The translations under genes and the position numbers were made by a program. Positions 42,879 through 54,332 of a stretch of DNA of 64,000 bases are shown one piece after another. The stretch spans positions 3,596,001 to 3,660,000 of the forward strand of contig CAJQUN010000009.1 of NCBI GenBank assembly GCA_907163345.1. Reading direction: 5' to 3'. Every line of letters starts with the position of its first letter. The stretch's first letter is position 1. Below the pieces are notes generated by a model. That model made no database searches and was not told the DNA's origin. It worked only from the letters and a program-made list of their open reading frames with translations. Source of the DNA: Haberlea rhodopensis. Taxonomy: Eukaryota; Streptophyta; Magnoliopsida; Lamiales; Gesneriaceae.

Positions 42879-43924
42879 ACTATGGCATTTGCCATATTTG
42901 AGTTTTCAGAGACAATTGCCGTAGGATCTTTACCATGGGTTTGATCGTGGATGGATAGTGGAGAAACTATGAGTATCTACTATTGATTTTTGACAGAAGT
43001 TGTTAAATTTTAGCTTAGCAATATATAAGCAATCTTTGTGTTTGCATAGTTCTTGAGGCCTCTTCCGATCCATCACCGTCTAGTGACGTTTGCGTTACTT
43101 GTGGCTATCTTGTTTTTGTTTGGTTACCATGCTTTTTCCTTTGGTGGTGTTTTCTTCTTTTTCCTTTGCCATTATTTTAGTATTATTATTTTGTTGCTTG
43201 GTTTTTTTGTCGTTGATTGTTGCTAAGTTTCAGATAAAAGTTGTTAGATCTGTGAATTTTACGTAGGCCAATGTGGTTTGGTCATTATATTTTTTAATGT
43301 TCGTGGATTATAATGGAGGTTTTGATAGTAGGATTGGATTCATTTGGCTTTCGACTTTGGTACGAGAAAACCAAAAATATTTGATTGTGTTGACCTTCTC
43401 CATTTCTCGAAAATTATATGTTCTTGTTCTTTAACTCTGAATTACATTAATAACTGGAGTTTACTATTCTATTTTTAAATTTTTTTTTTTCTGCAACACA
43501 AGGAGAATATATTAATAAACGTTTGCTCTAGCTGCATTTTCAAGTTTCTCTATCTTCTTTTAAGAAAGTAAACTGCGTAAACCTGGTTAAATTCATTGGG
43601 TGCTACAAGACAAGCTAGATTTCTGCACTTGGTGCTTGCAAAAGCACCGAATGGATGCATGCAATTGCCAAAAGTTCTGGTGCATCCCAATACGACCTTC
43701 CCCTTGCCTTATAATTTTTTTTTTTTAATAACGTGATATATACTAGCAAATGAGCATTATACATTTAACTTGCTAATCTTAAACATGATAAAAATATATA
43801 TTAGTTTGAAGAAATATGCATTTTCAGAAATTATTCGATAAAATGTAAAAGATAGTTATCATAAAAGTGTATTACATAATCTTATTAATAATGTTTGAAT
43901 AATGTTTACTTCAACTGGATAATT
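42879..43924. other. Intergenic; no gene recognised
   Basis: AT-rich, T-rich on the plus strand. 43893-43913 repeats 21 bases of the bL31 3' region (42519-42539) exactly and ends about 11 bases before the M2 homology begins. Confidence 0.6.
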
Positions 43925-44884
43925 CATCATGAGAGAATGATCATTTATCAGGATCTATTGCATTCAAATAGTCAAAGGCCGACATATTTATGAGTTTGAT
44001 ATCTTGGAGAGCGTTTAGAAATTATATATTTGATGTTCACATTCGGCTCTCCAATACATGTCTTTCAGTTGAACGCTTTTGAAATGATTGTTAAAGTTTG
44101 AACACACGTGTTTCAGCAATATCGGTGTCGTCCTGAGGAGGCTTGAATGAAGGGATTTCATCAATTGCTTGGATTAGGCCACTATGTTGATCAGAAATTA
44201 GACACATCCCATCAACGCCACGTACGAAATATTTGTTCAACCTCTGCAAAAACCATTCCAAGACAACAGTGTTTCTTCATCCACAATAGCAAAAGCGAGA
44301 GGTAAAACCTATTGATTGCCATCCATTGCTACGGCGATTAATAATTTGTGTTTGTACTTTTGTGTACAAATGAGTGTGGATCTGTACAGGGCTTGAATGC
44401 TCAAAACATATATTTGATTATCTTTTGTGATGTTATTCGTGTGTATTTGTGTTCCCATTCGACTATCATACTAGGATTAGCCTTTTGGAGAGCGACCATA
44501 AATTTCGGCTGCTTGCGTATGGAACTCTCCCATGTACCATAAACCATTTCATTAGATTGCTTCAAGTTATGCCACGCTTTTGCATACGATATTTCAAATC
44601 CCAATTTTCCCTTCACTGTTTCATGTGCTTCTGACAGGCAGGATCACGACGCACCATTCCGACCAACATTGTGGCAATATAATTTTTGCACAAGTTCCGG
44701 TGATCAACAGACATCTCGTTCATCAGACATGTATGGGTTTGAACGATGTTCGGAGGTGCCACTGACATCAATTATCTTCATTGTTATGTTTGCATTCAAT
44801 CTTCCAAAGTTTCGGCGTACTCTCCACCACTCTGTACTCACGCCTCGCAAACCATATGTAGACATCCTTAACCGCAAAAATTAG
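43925..44884 (-). pseudogene. M2 transposase core (MULE DDE domain), truncated
   Basis: The frame 44616-44401 has EKLGFEISYAKAWHNLK and ESSIRKQPKFMVALQKANP. Downstream in other frames come NKYFVRGVDGMCLISDQHSG and IDEIPSFKPPQ, then SAFDYLNAIDPD before homology ends. The first catalytic Asp region near 44360 is badly decayed. Upstream (44884-44770) reads FAVKDVYIWFARREYRV, equivalent to about 28595-28640 in M1. Confidence 0.8.
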
Positions 44885-45004
44885 GGATGTCTTACCCTCA
44901 AACAACATACCCACATCAAGAAGTCATTTATTCAACTCATAAGATTTTCCTTTTTTCCCAGTGGGAATGTGATAAGAGTCCACATATATTTCAGGGAATG
45001 TGGT

Positions 45005-45403
45005 TCAGTAATATGGGATATTTGGGTGAACCATGTGTTCATTTGAGGTATGTCTCCCCACATTAATTGACTTATTATCCACATATGTTGATGAAGTCCC
45101 CTCACCATGTACCGAAAGTGTTTCCAACATGGTATCTGCATTAATGTCATATTCCCCATCCTCGGATATTGAGTGAAGAACCTCATCAGGTTCAGAATCA
45201 GAAGGTGCATTAGACCCATAATGATCTGCTACTGGGATGTCAGCGTGTTCATTTGTGGAATCAATTTCAACCCTATGATTATTTTCTTCGGCAGGCAAAT
45301 CACGCATATACGTAGGATCATAGGAAGAAGGTGCATTTCCCCCGGACGTATGAACAGAATAAGATGGACCCATATGTACATTTTCAATCCCAACATTCGA
45401 CAA
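45005..45403 (-). pseudogene. M2 acidic linker region
   Basis: Open frame starting MSNVGIENVHMGPSYS, Asp/Glu- and Ser-rich, matching the M1 frame at 28078-28470. It would lie between the N-terminal and catalytic parts of the MULE transposase. Confidence 0.7.
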
Positions 45404-45651
45404 TCCTTGTTATACATATCATGGAAATCCGGCTAAGATAAAAGTGATATATATGCCCCATTCTTGGTTCATCGGCATACGTGGAGGAGACACAATTGCA
45501 GGATTTATTTTCTATTTCTCAACATAAATGTCAAGTTCATTAAATTTTGCACCGGGATTCAAGAATATTTGTAATGTAATGTTATCTGTGATGTGGACAA
45601 TAGATTCTTTAATTCGTCCCAACATTTCACGTGCCCATTTGACATATATTA

Positions 45652-45861
45652 TTATTGAAAACTCATCAATATCAATCTGGTCCACTCATACAAGCTCGAA
45701 ACCAATTCAGAAAATGTTGTTGTACGTGATATCATGGATAATTTGATAGGCAGACTGTCATATGTCACAGACCAAGAATCATGCGATAATATCCCCCCAA
45801 CATAGACATGCAATTTCACATTTCTTCCAGGTGCCATAACTTCACAAAAATCATACAACAT
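45652..45861 (-). pseudogene. M2 transposase N-terminal domain
   Basis: Frame begins MAPGRNVKLHVYVGGILSHD and continues to SELVSSLYEW before a stop, the N-terminal domain seen in plant MuDR-type transposases. The ATG is likely the original start; the matching place in M1 is ATGACACCTAG near 27631. Confidence 0.72.
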
Positions 45862-46433
45862 TTATTATTACAATTCAAATAAATATAATCTAATATAATA
45901 TAATATATATATATATATATATTACAATAATATATAATAATATATGTAGTGTGCAAGACAACAACAATTGATCAAAATACATTTTTTTGAAATAAATCTG
46001 TGTTATACTCTGTAATTATGTAAACTCATGATATATAATACACAATATATTAAATTTAAGAACTATATTATACCATTTGTCGCCACCTTTGTCGTTGCTG
46101 TCACCGACTTCTCTGTCACCGTCCGCTGCTGCCGCTGCTGATGTGATGGGATGTGTGTGCAAAATATGTGTGAGTGTGTGTAAAATTTGTGTTCCGAAAA
46201 TTTGTGTCGCCACCTTCGTCGTTGCTATCACGGCCTTTTTTTCCTAATAATGATCGGTAGAACCGGTGACTGGACTGGTTCTACCGGTCACATAAAAGTC
46301 TAAATCGTCTTCTAGGAAGACGGTTTTTTTAATAAAAAAATGGCGAGTTACCTTAAATATGTGTCCTCATTTATTTCTCAGTTATTTTGTAAATTTATTT
46401 ATTTTTTTAACAATATTTCGAAATTTAACCCCA

Positions 46434-47271
46434 TACAGAAGCAAGAAATTGCAGGCCAGCATATTTAACATCCCTGCTGAATTCAGTCATGGCCCACCGA
46501 CTAATAGTAACCCTTGGCTCCTTCTATGCTCTTGTCATATTTTCCTCTATATTTGTCACCAAACTCAAACAGCTACAAAACATTTATAAGAAAAATGATA
46601 TTAATTTTGTAAAGAATTTGCTGTGTAAGATATTTATTTTGGTGGGAACAAGAAGAAGGGATATGTAGGACTTCTTGTTTTGAAAATACAAATATGTGGC
46701 ATTGTAGGATAATGTTTTCAAATTAGTGTTACTACATATTGAAACTAAAATACTATTCTAAAATACTATTTGGGAGTGTATATAAGCTCTCAGGTATGAG
46801 ATGTATGGATCGGTTTCTGCTATACACCAACACACATAAACATGTATATATAAGTCTTTATGTGTGTTGGTGTCTGTCAAGACTCGATGCATACAAGAAT
46901 TTTCCCTCAAATATGCACATCAATTATGATCAGTTTAAAATTTTGACATAATAAATAAATATTACATATCAGTTTCTAAAAGCTAATGTGTAAAAAACAA
47001 CCATATGTCTGAAATAAATTATTTTTAGAGTAAGCAAAGGATCAAAATTTGTTAATAGCTACTTGTCTTTGTCTGATTAAGTTGATGGAAAGAACTACTA
47101 GTGTTCCTAATAACTACTTTGGAATGTAAAATAATTAATTAATATCTAGCAAGAGTACGCTTAAATGACCTAACCTAATCCCATCTATGTAACAACCTAA
47201 TTAACTAACTTACCTGTTGTGCATGTTCCAAGAGAAGGTGGGAGTAGTGTGGGTTTGTTCTCCTAAACACA
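46434..47271. other. Intergenic; no gene recognised apart from a hairpin
   Basis: AT-rich. Contains the perfect inverted repeat at 46824-46873. No coding similarity was seen. Confidence 0.55.
46824..46873. repeat. Perfect 17-bp inverted repeat with 16-base loop
   Basis: ACACCAACACACATAAA (46824-46840) is followed after 16 bases by its exact complement (46857-46873). As RNA it would form a strong hairpin. Flanks do not extend the pairing. Confidence 0.9.
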
Positions 47272-47364
47272 ATGGAAGCTGCCGCCGTTTCTGCCGCCAC
47301 ATCGGATCCGGGATTCTCCTTATCCACATCGGAGCCATTAGCCGTTAGTTCTACTATAACATAG
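47272..47364 (+). CDS. Short hypothetical ORF (30 codons)
   Basis: ATG at 47272 opens MEAAAVSAATSDPGFSLSTS… and stops at 47364. The local base composition rises sharply (GCCGCCGTTTCTGCCGCC), as in plant start regions, and CACAATGG is a fair start context. I do not recognise it; it could be the 5' end of a gene disrupted downstream. Its last third overlaps a 15-bp inverted repeat (47333-47347 with 47368-47382). Confidence 0.25.
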   Translation: MEAAAVSAATSDPGFSLSTSEPLAVSSTIT

Positions 47365-47382
47365 AATTAACGGCTAATGGCT
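47333..47382. repeat. 15-bp perfect inverted repeat with 20-base loop
   Basis: AGCCATTAGCCGTTA (47333-47347) and TAACGGCTAATGGCT (47368-47382). A stem-loop could form in RNA or cruciform DNA. Confidence 0.88.
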
Positions 47383-48211
47383 TTCACAGAACACGAGGTA
47401 CTTGGGCACTTGATTTACGTTCGACTTACGAATTTATGTCCGAAATTGAAGGTAAAAGAGAGTTGCTTTAGAGTACGTGAAACAAGATTTGAAATTTGTG
47501 GACCCGCACAAAATCTTGGGAGATTGCAAGTGGCGGATGAGTTCTGTTTTCCAGCGTGATTGGGTTAGTGCCCCTTCCTTATGTCAAGGAAACTGGTCAT
47601 AATACACCTTACGACAAGTGTTTAACTTAGTCACTAATCGATACAAATCCCATTCTGAAAAGAAAAAACAGGCAAAACTCGTTCACAAAGCTCCCGTTAT
47701 ACATAGGTCTGAGAAGAGGTTGGACCACTTTGGCGCGGATCTAGACCAGTTTGGGCCTAATATACCCTTCCCTTGCGATGCAAAAGGAAGTTTCTGGGAA
47801 ATCCGTTACGAAAAGACAAAAACAAATAATTTAACTTCATTTTTCTATCATTATGTACAAATATTAGATCAAAACTAATGCATTAACTATAAAGCTAGCT
47901 AGGACACAAACTATTAATCTATTTATTAGTTATCTGAGTCCACAAAACATGAGGATGTGTGTGAAAATTAATTTTATGAATTTTTTTTTTTTTTATAATA
48001 AAAAATTAAATTTGCCTTATATTTTAATTTGTCCGTATGAAAATTAATTTAATTCATTGTAAATATATAATGGAACTTGGGAACATGTTGGCGTGATAAA
48101 CATCAGCCACTTATCATAATCAGTGTCATTAGCTATTTATATTTCAAAATAAATGATGTGGGTTGTGTTCTTAATTATATGGAGTATATAACCCTGTGTA
48201 GCATAGGCAAA
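47383..48211. other. Intergenic; no gene recognised
   Basis: An open stretch to 47559 (about 60 codons) and one at 47618-47878 have no recognisable motifs. The rest is AT-rich. Confidence 0.5.
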
Positions 48212-48405
48212 CCCTAAGGGTGGATGAATTTATACTGGGTGTACTTTAAATCCATATATTTACTGATTTATGCAAATATAATGATAATTGTGATGAATTT
48301 GAAATGTACCAAAGATTGATGTCATTTCAAATCCAAATTTTAAATCCATTCTCAAATCAAATCCCTCCATGCAAATAAAACACATGCATCTAAACACAAC
48401 CTCAG
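48212..48405. repeat. Interspersed MITE-like repeat, copy 2 (inverted)
   Basis: The reverse complement matches 24571-24770, ending ATCTAAACACAACC, the complement of the GGTTGTGTT start of copy 1. Confidence 0.65.
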
Positions 48406-48817
48406 ATCATATACGCCAAAGGCGGCAAACCACAAATTTAGGCAACTGCTTTTTGGAAACAGATCCCATCCCACAAGCACGAGGCAGCAAGACAACACGC
48501 TAATCGTTTCAAACCAAGAAACAGCCACTTCAATACATCACAGACATGTAAAATTCAGATTTTTCCTGCACATCGAGGGAAGAAATAGCAGGCAATTGAC
48601 TTTATGAAACAAATCAAAAGTTAGAAAAGAAGAAGAAAAAGGTCACGCTTTCAAATACAAGCATAGGGAGTATGCCAGTAAGTTAAATACAATTGTTCGA
48701 CAAAGTCCAACACATTAGGTCGGGTCAATAAAATAGCGATAGACATTTCTAGTTATGAGCCAAAGCTACTGACTAACAATAACGATTTATATCACTCTTT
48801 TCATTTTCTTGCACTTG
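48406..48817 (-). other. SUMO gene 3' flank, probably including its 3'-untranslated region
   Basis: Lies directly downstream of the SUMO stop codon on the minus strand. T/A-rich; a poly(A) signal was not fixed. No other gene is seen. Confidence 0.5.
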
Positions 48818-51290
48818 CTAAGCAGACGTCCCTCCAGTTTGGTGCAGCATTGCATCTATCTCATCACCCTCCTCCATTTCCAGCTGCAAAGAACACTTAC
48901 TTTAGTTCAAGTGGCAATTGTGTGAGAGCGAGTGAGAAACAGAGATAGGAGGTGTGTTACCTCATCTGGAGTCTGCTCCCCTCGCAGGCGACGGCCATCA
49001 AACAGAAAAGCAATAGAGTTGAAATCCACTGATTGACGTTCACAATAAGCATTCATGAGTTTCTTTAGTTGCGTGCTTCTCTTGATCCTGAAAATAACCT
49101 CATTTCCATCCTAGAAAAAAGCAAGCAGGTTAGATTTTCCATGCTTAAAAACCTTCCAGATGATATCTACCCACAGGATTACAAATTAATTGCTAAAAAA
49201 ATCTTTGAAAAAACATAACATGAGTCATCTGAAGAGCTTTAAAGAAGCAATCACGCCAGCTTATGTTTTAACTACAGCAGAACCGTAAAGACAGAGCACG
49301 AGGACTTTCTCTGTTTGTGCTTAGGAATTGGAAGGAGATAAGACAGCATTTGAAACAACACACATACTCGTTTATACAGGAACCAGAAACCCTTGTTTAC
49401 TGTTTAATAAATTCATGTTAATAAAAAATTTGACAACAGACTTAGCAGTGCATTCCTGGTGCATAAAATTCTAGTGCAAGAGAATAATTTCATTGGTCAC
49501 ATGAAAGAAACCCAAAATAACGGGTTGATGGAGATTGGTTGCTCAACACCTGCAGGGATAACTCAAGGTAGCAACCTGTCCCGACTTAACAGCCCAAGCA
49601 AAATGCATTAAGTAGGTTAAGATATAAATTTTTTTACAACAATAGAGCCAGAAACAAATAACATGAATATCCTGCTTATTCTATAAGAGTACGAGACAGC
49701 AAAACAACCGAAAAAAATAAGCCACCATCCTTCAATAACAGCAGTATGATTCAATAAACAAACTACAAAAAATACAGAAATAAATATAAGACAAAGTTTT
49801 CTCGTAAATCATGGATTGACCTACGGTAATAAATTAGTTATGCCAAAACTCTGAAACAAAAAAAGTGCAGATAAAATTAGTCACTTGAATTTCAAGGGCA
49901 AATTCCATACAGAGTTATTCATTACTCAGAAACCATTGCACAAGGCAGTGCAGAGAAAATGCCAAGGTGAAGATCTCAATTAAAGCTCACACCTTAGGAG
50001 TGAAGCACATGCTTTCAAGGGATTGTGATATGAGGTGAAAAGCAATGTAATTGTCAGCTCAAAATTGTTGGATTCCTATTTAAAGCTCTGTTTTTTGGCT
50101 GAGAGTTAACTTTCTGAACTAGACCCATTTTCGGACAATCCTCGGAACCACATGCTTATCCTGCAAAGATCAGAGCTGTGAGATTTGTGAATCTAATTAT
50201 GCCTTTAAGTATGCAGCATGGTAATATAGACCAACTTCCTGCAATAAATATTAAAGAAGGATGGTCCTATATCAACTTAGTCGAGGTAGAACCTAGAAAC
50301 GGATCTGCAGGGTTCCAAAGGAATTGACAGTCTTGTTTCAATAAAAAAGAATGCTAAAAGCCCCGAGGTAATATACTTCTCGGTTTCCTTTTACTCACAT
50401 CCAATTCAGAAAGCCAATAATCTATTCTCCTCATGATCTCGTCATTGGTTTTTACTTCTTGGTGAGAGAACAAGGTCCTCGAGCCTACATTGAAACTTCT
50501 TATTTCTTATCTACCACGGCTCTGAATCAATCAAAACTCATCGACTTTATTGAAAAATGATAACCAAGCTGGCGCCTTGTGGTACCAGGCACGGATTATT
50601 GAATAATACGTGACATGCCTCAGTGAGTCTTACCTTGATAAAGATCATGCATCAACCTGAGACTAGTACTTAGAATCAACCCACCCGTCTGCCTTATAGT
50701 GCATTTGATAACTATATAGTCCATCAAGATAAAATTATACACGGTCCACAGCTGGCTTCCTCAGGATTTTTTTTTTTTTAAAGTTTAATAGAAAATTTCA
50801 AAACAAATTTTCCCAAAAATACATTTTCAACTCCAAAGAATATCTCAATATATAATAATAAACCTTTAACAACCACCATAATATAGAGTGATTAACACAA
50901 ATACCTTCAAAACGTGTACAATTAAACGTAAAAATAACATCCCAATCAACCAGACAAGGTGTAGTGAAAGAAAACTCTCATCCAAAATTATATATCTTTC
51001 CATAAATAAAATTGAACAAAAATAGAAAGGAACACTAAGTTAAACACTAGAAACGACACAATCAGCACCCATCATTCCACAAACACATCATCGACATCAA
51101 AACAAGCAGATCGAGAAAATCTAAGCACAATCAACAACAAAATAACGGAAGCAGAAACTAGAACGGTAAGACCAAAAGAGGAAAAGGGAAGTAGAGAGCA
51201 TAGTGAGACCTGTCCTTTTACTTTTAGACTGATGTGACCACCACCCGATGGATCGGCGGGCTTGGTGTCTCCTTGATCTACGCCAGACAT
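48818..51290 (-). CDS. SUMO: SUMO (small ubiquitin-like modifier) precursor, three exons
   Basis: Coding exons on the minus strand: 51290-51210 (27 codons), 49110-48961 (50 codons), 48883-48818 (21 codons plus stop). All introns are GT-AG, in phase 0 (donors CAG/GTCTCA and GAG/GTAACA; acceptors TTCTAG/GATGG and TTGCAG/CTGG). The 98-residue product begins MSGVDQGDTKPADPSGGGHI, has the SUMO core (SLKVKGQ…VIFRIKRSTQLKKLMNAYC…FLFDGRRLRGEQTPDELEME) and ends QTGGTSA. SUMO proteases cut after the Gly-Gly, exposing the glycine that is joined to lysines of target proteins, mainly in the nucleus. Length and sequence match plant SUMO1/2 types. The frame is intact. Intron 1 is long (about 2.1 kb); intron 2 is 77 bp. 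Exons 2 and 3 are too short to appear as long single frames. Confidence 0.97.
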
Positions 51291-51482
51291 TTTCGCTTCA
51301 GCCGCCGGTTAATCTTCCCAAACCCTCGCTTCACACGCCAACTCTCGACTGGTTCACCTTTGGTTTTTTATGTTTCTTTTGATCTTTTATCGTTTTTACC
51401 TTTAATACTTTTTAAAACAGTTTTTATTTATATTTTCCATTTATGGCAGAAATCCGGTATTTAATAAAATCTTCGGAAAAAA
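51291..51482 (-). promoter_or_regulatory. SUMO gene upstream region
   Basis: Sequence 5' of the SUMO start on the minus strand. The first 60-80 bp are C/G-richer and probably untranslated leader. No clear TATA box was identified. Repeat-type DNA begins about 200 bp upstream of the start codon, so the promoter may be short or partly repeat-derived. Confidence 0.4.
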
Positions 51483-52401
51483 ATATATATTAACAAAATA
51501 ATCTATTTTGGCCATCGACTTGATTTAAAGTCGCAATATCTGATTGTATCTTTAATTTTTCTAAAAAAATATGATTGAAGGCATCGTCTATAAAAAAAAA
51601 TTTATATGGCACCTTTCATATAAATTTTTTTTTATATAAAAGATGTAATCTGAGATGACGTCTTTCAATATAATTTTTTTTATATACAGAAGGCGTCCCA
51701 GATGGTGTCTTCCATATAAATTTTTATATATATAGAAAGTATGATCTCATATGTATATTAAATATATGTTAATTATAGGTTAATTAATTATCTGATAAAA
51801 TATAAAGTAACCATTATGGATTAAAAACGTGGTACAGTTTGGGGGCATCGGAATTGTGAGTACAACTTTGTTCAAAATATAAGTAAATGAAAAATATAAT
51901 GTATTTTTTAATAGCAATAAGGAAAATAAATTGAAAAATAGGAAGGAGGTTGTTTGTAGATATACATAAATGCACTATAACAAATAGATAAAAATTATTA
52001 TTTTTTAAATTCACATTAAATATATCTCAAAGAAAATTATAAGTTATGAGTAATCGATGCAATATTTAACAAACATCATTCGAATTTCAAACAGCTAATT
52101 TCAAGATATAAAAAGAACACTTTTATATTAAGTATAATATATAAATAAAAATATTTTATATCCACACATTCATATTCTTCATGTTATTCTTATTTTTCTG
52201 AGAATAAAAAAATATTAAAGAATTAGCATAAATACATTTTATAAAAATTATTGTACATATAATGATACTTAAATTTAACATTATAGGACATATTGTATCT
52301 TAAAAGATAATTCGTATATATTTACGTAAATGAGGCATGCACCCAACCACTAAAAAATTTGAAACATTAAAATTGGTATTTTATAACACATTAATTATAC
52401 G

Positions 52402-52967
52402 CTAAGACGTACGGACACTGACACGATGATACTGACACGACACGTCACGGACACGGCGACACGGATTTTAAAATTTGTAGGATACGACACGCTGGGACAC
52501 GCATGTACATATTACTTTAATTAATATAAAGTTTAATAAACACGTCTAAATAAAATATAACACCAAAAATATGCTTATCAAATTATATATATATATATAT
52601 ATATAAATGTATGTCACTGAAATCATCATAGTATGACTCATACTAACAGCAAATGCATTACTTCAATTAAATAAAGTTTAAGTAATACCTCTAAATTTTA
52701 TTTTAGCTAAAAACTTTTTAAATTGTACAATTATCACCCAAAAGTGTTCTTTCTATGTCGGACACGGCTCGGGCACGCCTATCAGCCATATCCGACACGG
52801 GTATCCGATTTTGAAAGAAGTGTCCGACACGGGTGTCCGATTTTATTTTATTAATAAAATAAAGGACACACCACGTGGCGTGTCTGATGAGTGTTTGAGA
52901 TGTGTCGGTGTCCGAGAAGTGTCCGAGAAGTGCATCAAGTGATTTTAGGAGTGTCCGTAAATCATAG
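52402..52967. mobile_element. h8: non-autonomous element with 8-bp duplication, CTATG family
   Basis: Ends CTAAGACGTACGGACAC and …GTGTCCGTAAATCATAG, perfect 8-bp duplication ATTATACG (52394-52401, 52968-52975). Repeats GTGTCCGACACGG units like h7, so h7 and h8 are one family at different ages. Confidence 0.9.
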
Positions 52968-53035
52968 ATTATACGTATCTTTTTCTGTATATAAAAAAAA
53001 TTTATGATTCATATAATATAAAAACACAATTATAC

Positions 53036-53064
53036 TGAATGCGCCATCTCAGATGGCGCATTCA
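53036..53064. repeat. 29-bp near-perfect palindrome
   Basis: Arms TGAATGCGCCATCT and AGATGGCGCATTCA, 14 bp each, around a single C. Confidence 0.92.
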
Positions 53065-53230
53065 ATCATATTTAAAAATTAAAAATTAAAAACATCATTA
53101 GAGATGGCGACATCAAATCAAGTCACTATCTCCGATAACGACTTAGGTTATTTTAATAAAGTAACCCAAAATCAGTTATTTGTTAATATATTTATATTTT
53201 TGAATAATTTATTAAAACCTCCAGAAATCA

Positions 53231-53696
53231 AATGTTCCAAGTATTGTCATGTATTTCCTAAAAAATTTATTGTCATGTATAACTATTTTTTTACGGTAAA
53301 TTGGGATAAAATCCACAAATTAAGATTGAATTTTGTGTTTAGCCCTTGTCAGCGAAATAATTGTTTCAACTCCCTAATATATCTTATTAATTTTTATCAA
53401 CTCCCTAAGTTGTTCTATAGACACAAATATCATTTCTCTCCCATATAAATTGCATATCTTATTTCTTCCAACAACAATGATCTTCATTTTCATCATCATT
53501 TTTCTTGAAGTTCTTCAATGCCAAGAAACAGAGTTGATTTTATCCTAAAGAAATGGGATGATTTATTGTATAAGCATGGGCTTCAAGTGGGTTTTCATTT
53601 TCGTCGCCATTGTTTAGTCGTCATTGTTTATGCAATGGCAAGAAACCATTGTTTAATTTTCTGGAGGATGATTGAATGATCATGTATATTCATTAT
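53231..53696. other. No gene recognised; possible decayed 5' part of the PPR pseudogene
   Basis: AT-rich with no clear motif. A TTCATTTTCATCATC patch near 53470-53500 resembles low-complexity leader sequence. Confidence 0.4.
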
Positions 53697-54332
53697 TTAA
53701 AATGGTTTGATTAATTTTTATTGTGATACTGGAAATTTAATTGGTGCAAATAGGATTTTTCGTAAGAGTGAAGAAACTTATGTGGTTTCTTGGACTAGTA
53801 TGATGAATGGGAACATGATTAATAAAATGGCTAATGAATCCTTAAAATTGTTTGATGAAATGTGTCGAAGTGGAGTAAATCCTAATGAGGTCACAATGGT
53901 GACAACCTTTTCAACTTGTGCCCGAAAGGGAGATTTGAGGGGTGGGGAGCGCGTTCACGAGTTTGCGGATCAGAAAGGAGTGAGATTTAATTTGAATGTG
54001 ATGAATGCCGCATTAGATATGTATGCTTAAGTGCTAAGGCTATAGACATTTTTGATAATATGGAAGTCAATGATGTGTTTTCGTGAACTAGTATGATTAA
54101 TGGACTTGCAAAAAGTGGGGATGTTGAGTTGGCTCGTGAGTTTTTTGATAAGATGCCTGAGAGGAATGTAATTTCATGGAATGCAATGATAGTTGGTTAC
54201 TCGCAAAACAATAAGCATGTGGAGGCTTTGGGTCTATATGATGTAATGGAGAGACGGGGATTGAAATTGATTGAGAGTTCTTTGGTTTCTGTGATCTCAG
54301 CTTGTGTAAGAATCAGAAATGATGAAAGATGA
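53697..54332 (+). pseudogene. PPR protein pseudogene (PLS type)
   Basis: Several pentatricopeptide units are readable: NLIGANRIFRKSEETYVVSW, then ESLKLFDEMCRSGVNPNEVT, KGVRFNLNVMNAALDMYA, SMINGLAKSGDVELAREFFD and KMPERNVISWNAMIVGYSQN. PPR proteins bind organellar RNA, one repeat per base. There is a frame break near 54028, an in-frame TGA near 54083 (VFS*TSM), and no N- or C-terminal parts, so this is a fragment of a dead gene copy. Confidence 0.88.

Larger units (their letters stand above)
43925..46433 (-). mobile_element. M2: decayed MULE, inverted copy of the M1 family
   Basis: On the minus strand it starts at GGGTTAAATTTCGAAATATTG (complement of about 46412-46433) and parallels M1 through the terminal region, N-terminal domain, linker and transposase core, then stops at about 43925, before the SWIM finger. 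Stops and shifts differ from those of M1. No right-hand terminus is present. Confidence 0.82.
51483..53230. mobile_element. Foldback/MULE-like non-coding element region, carrying h8
   Basis: Near the left edge TCGACTTGATTTAAAGTCGC, and near the right edge the inverse-oriented GACATCAAATCAAGTCACT, share a partial inverted match. 51590-51735 has about three 50-bp units with GATGACGTC/GGCGTC cores, and a 29-bp palindrome with the same GCGCCATC core lies at 53036-53064. AGATGGCG-type palindromes also occur near the MULE ends in this window. No coding region was seen. Edges are approximate. Confidence 0.45.

Noticed and set aside
47618..47878. 86-codon frame as a host gene
   Set aside because: No motif, no start context and no splice support; left as unassigned intergenic sequence.
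51072..51290. Single-exon 72-codon protein starting MSGVDQ
   Set aside because: Only its first 27 codons are real; a donor at 51209 leads to SUMO exons 2 and 3. The rest of the frame is intron.
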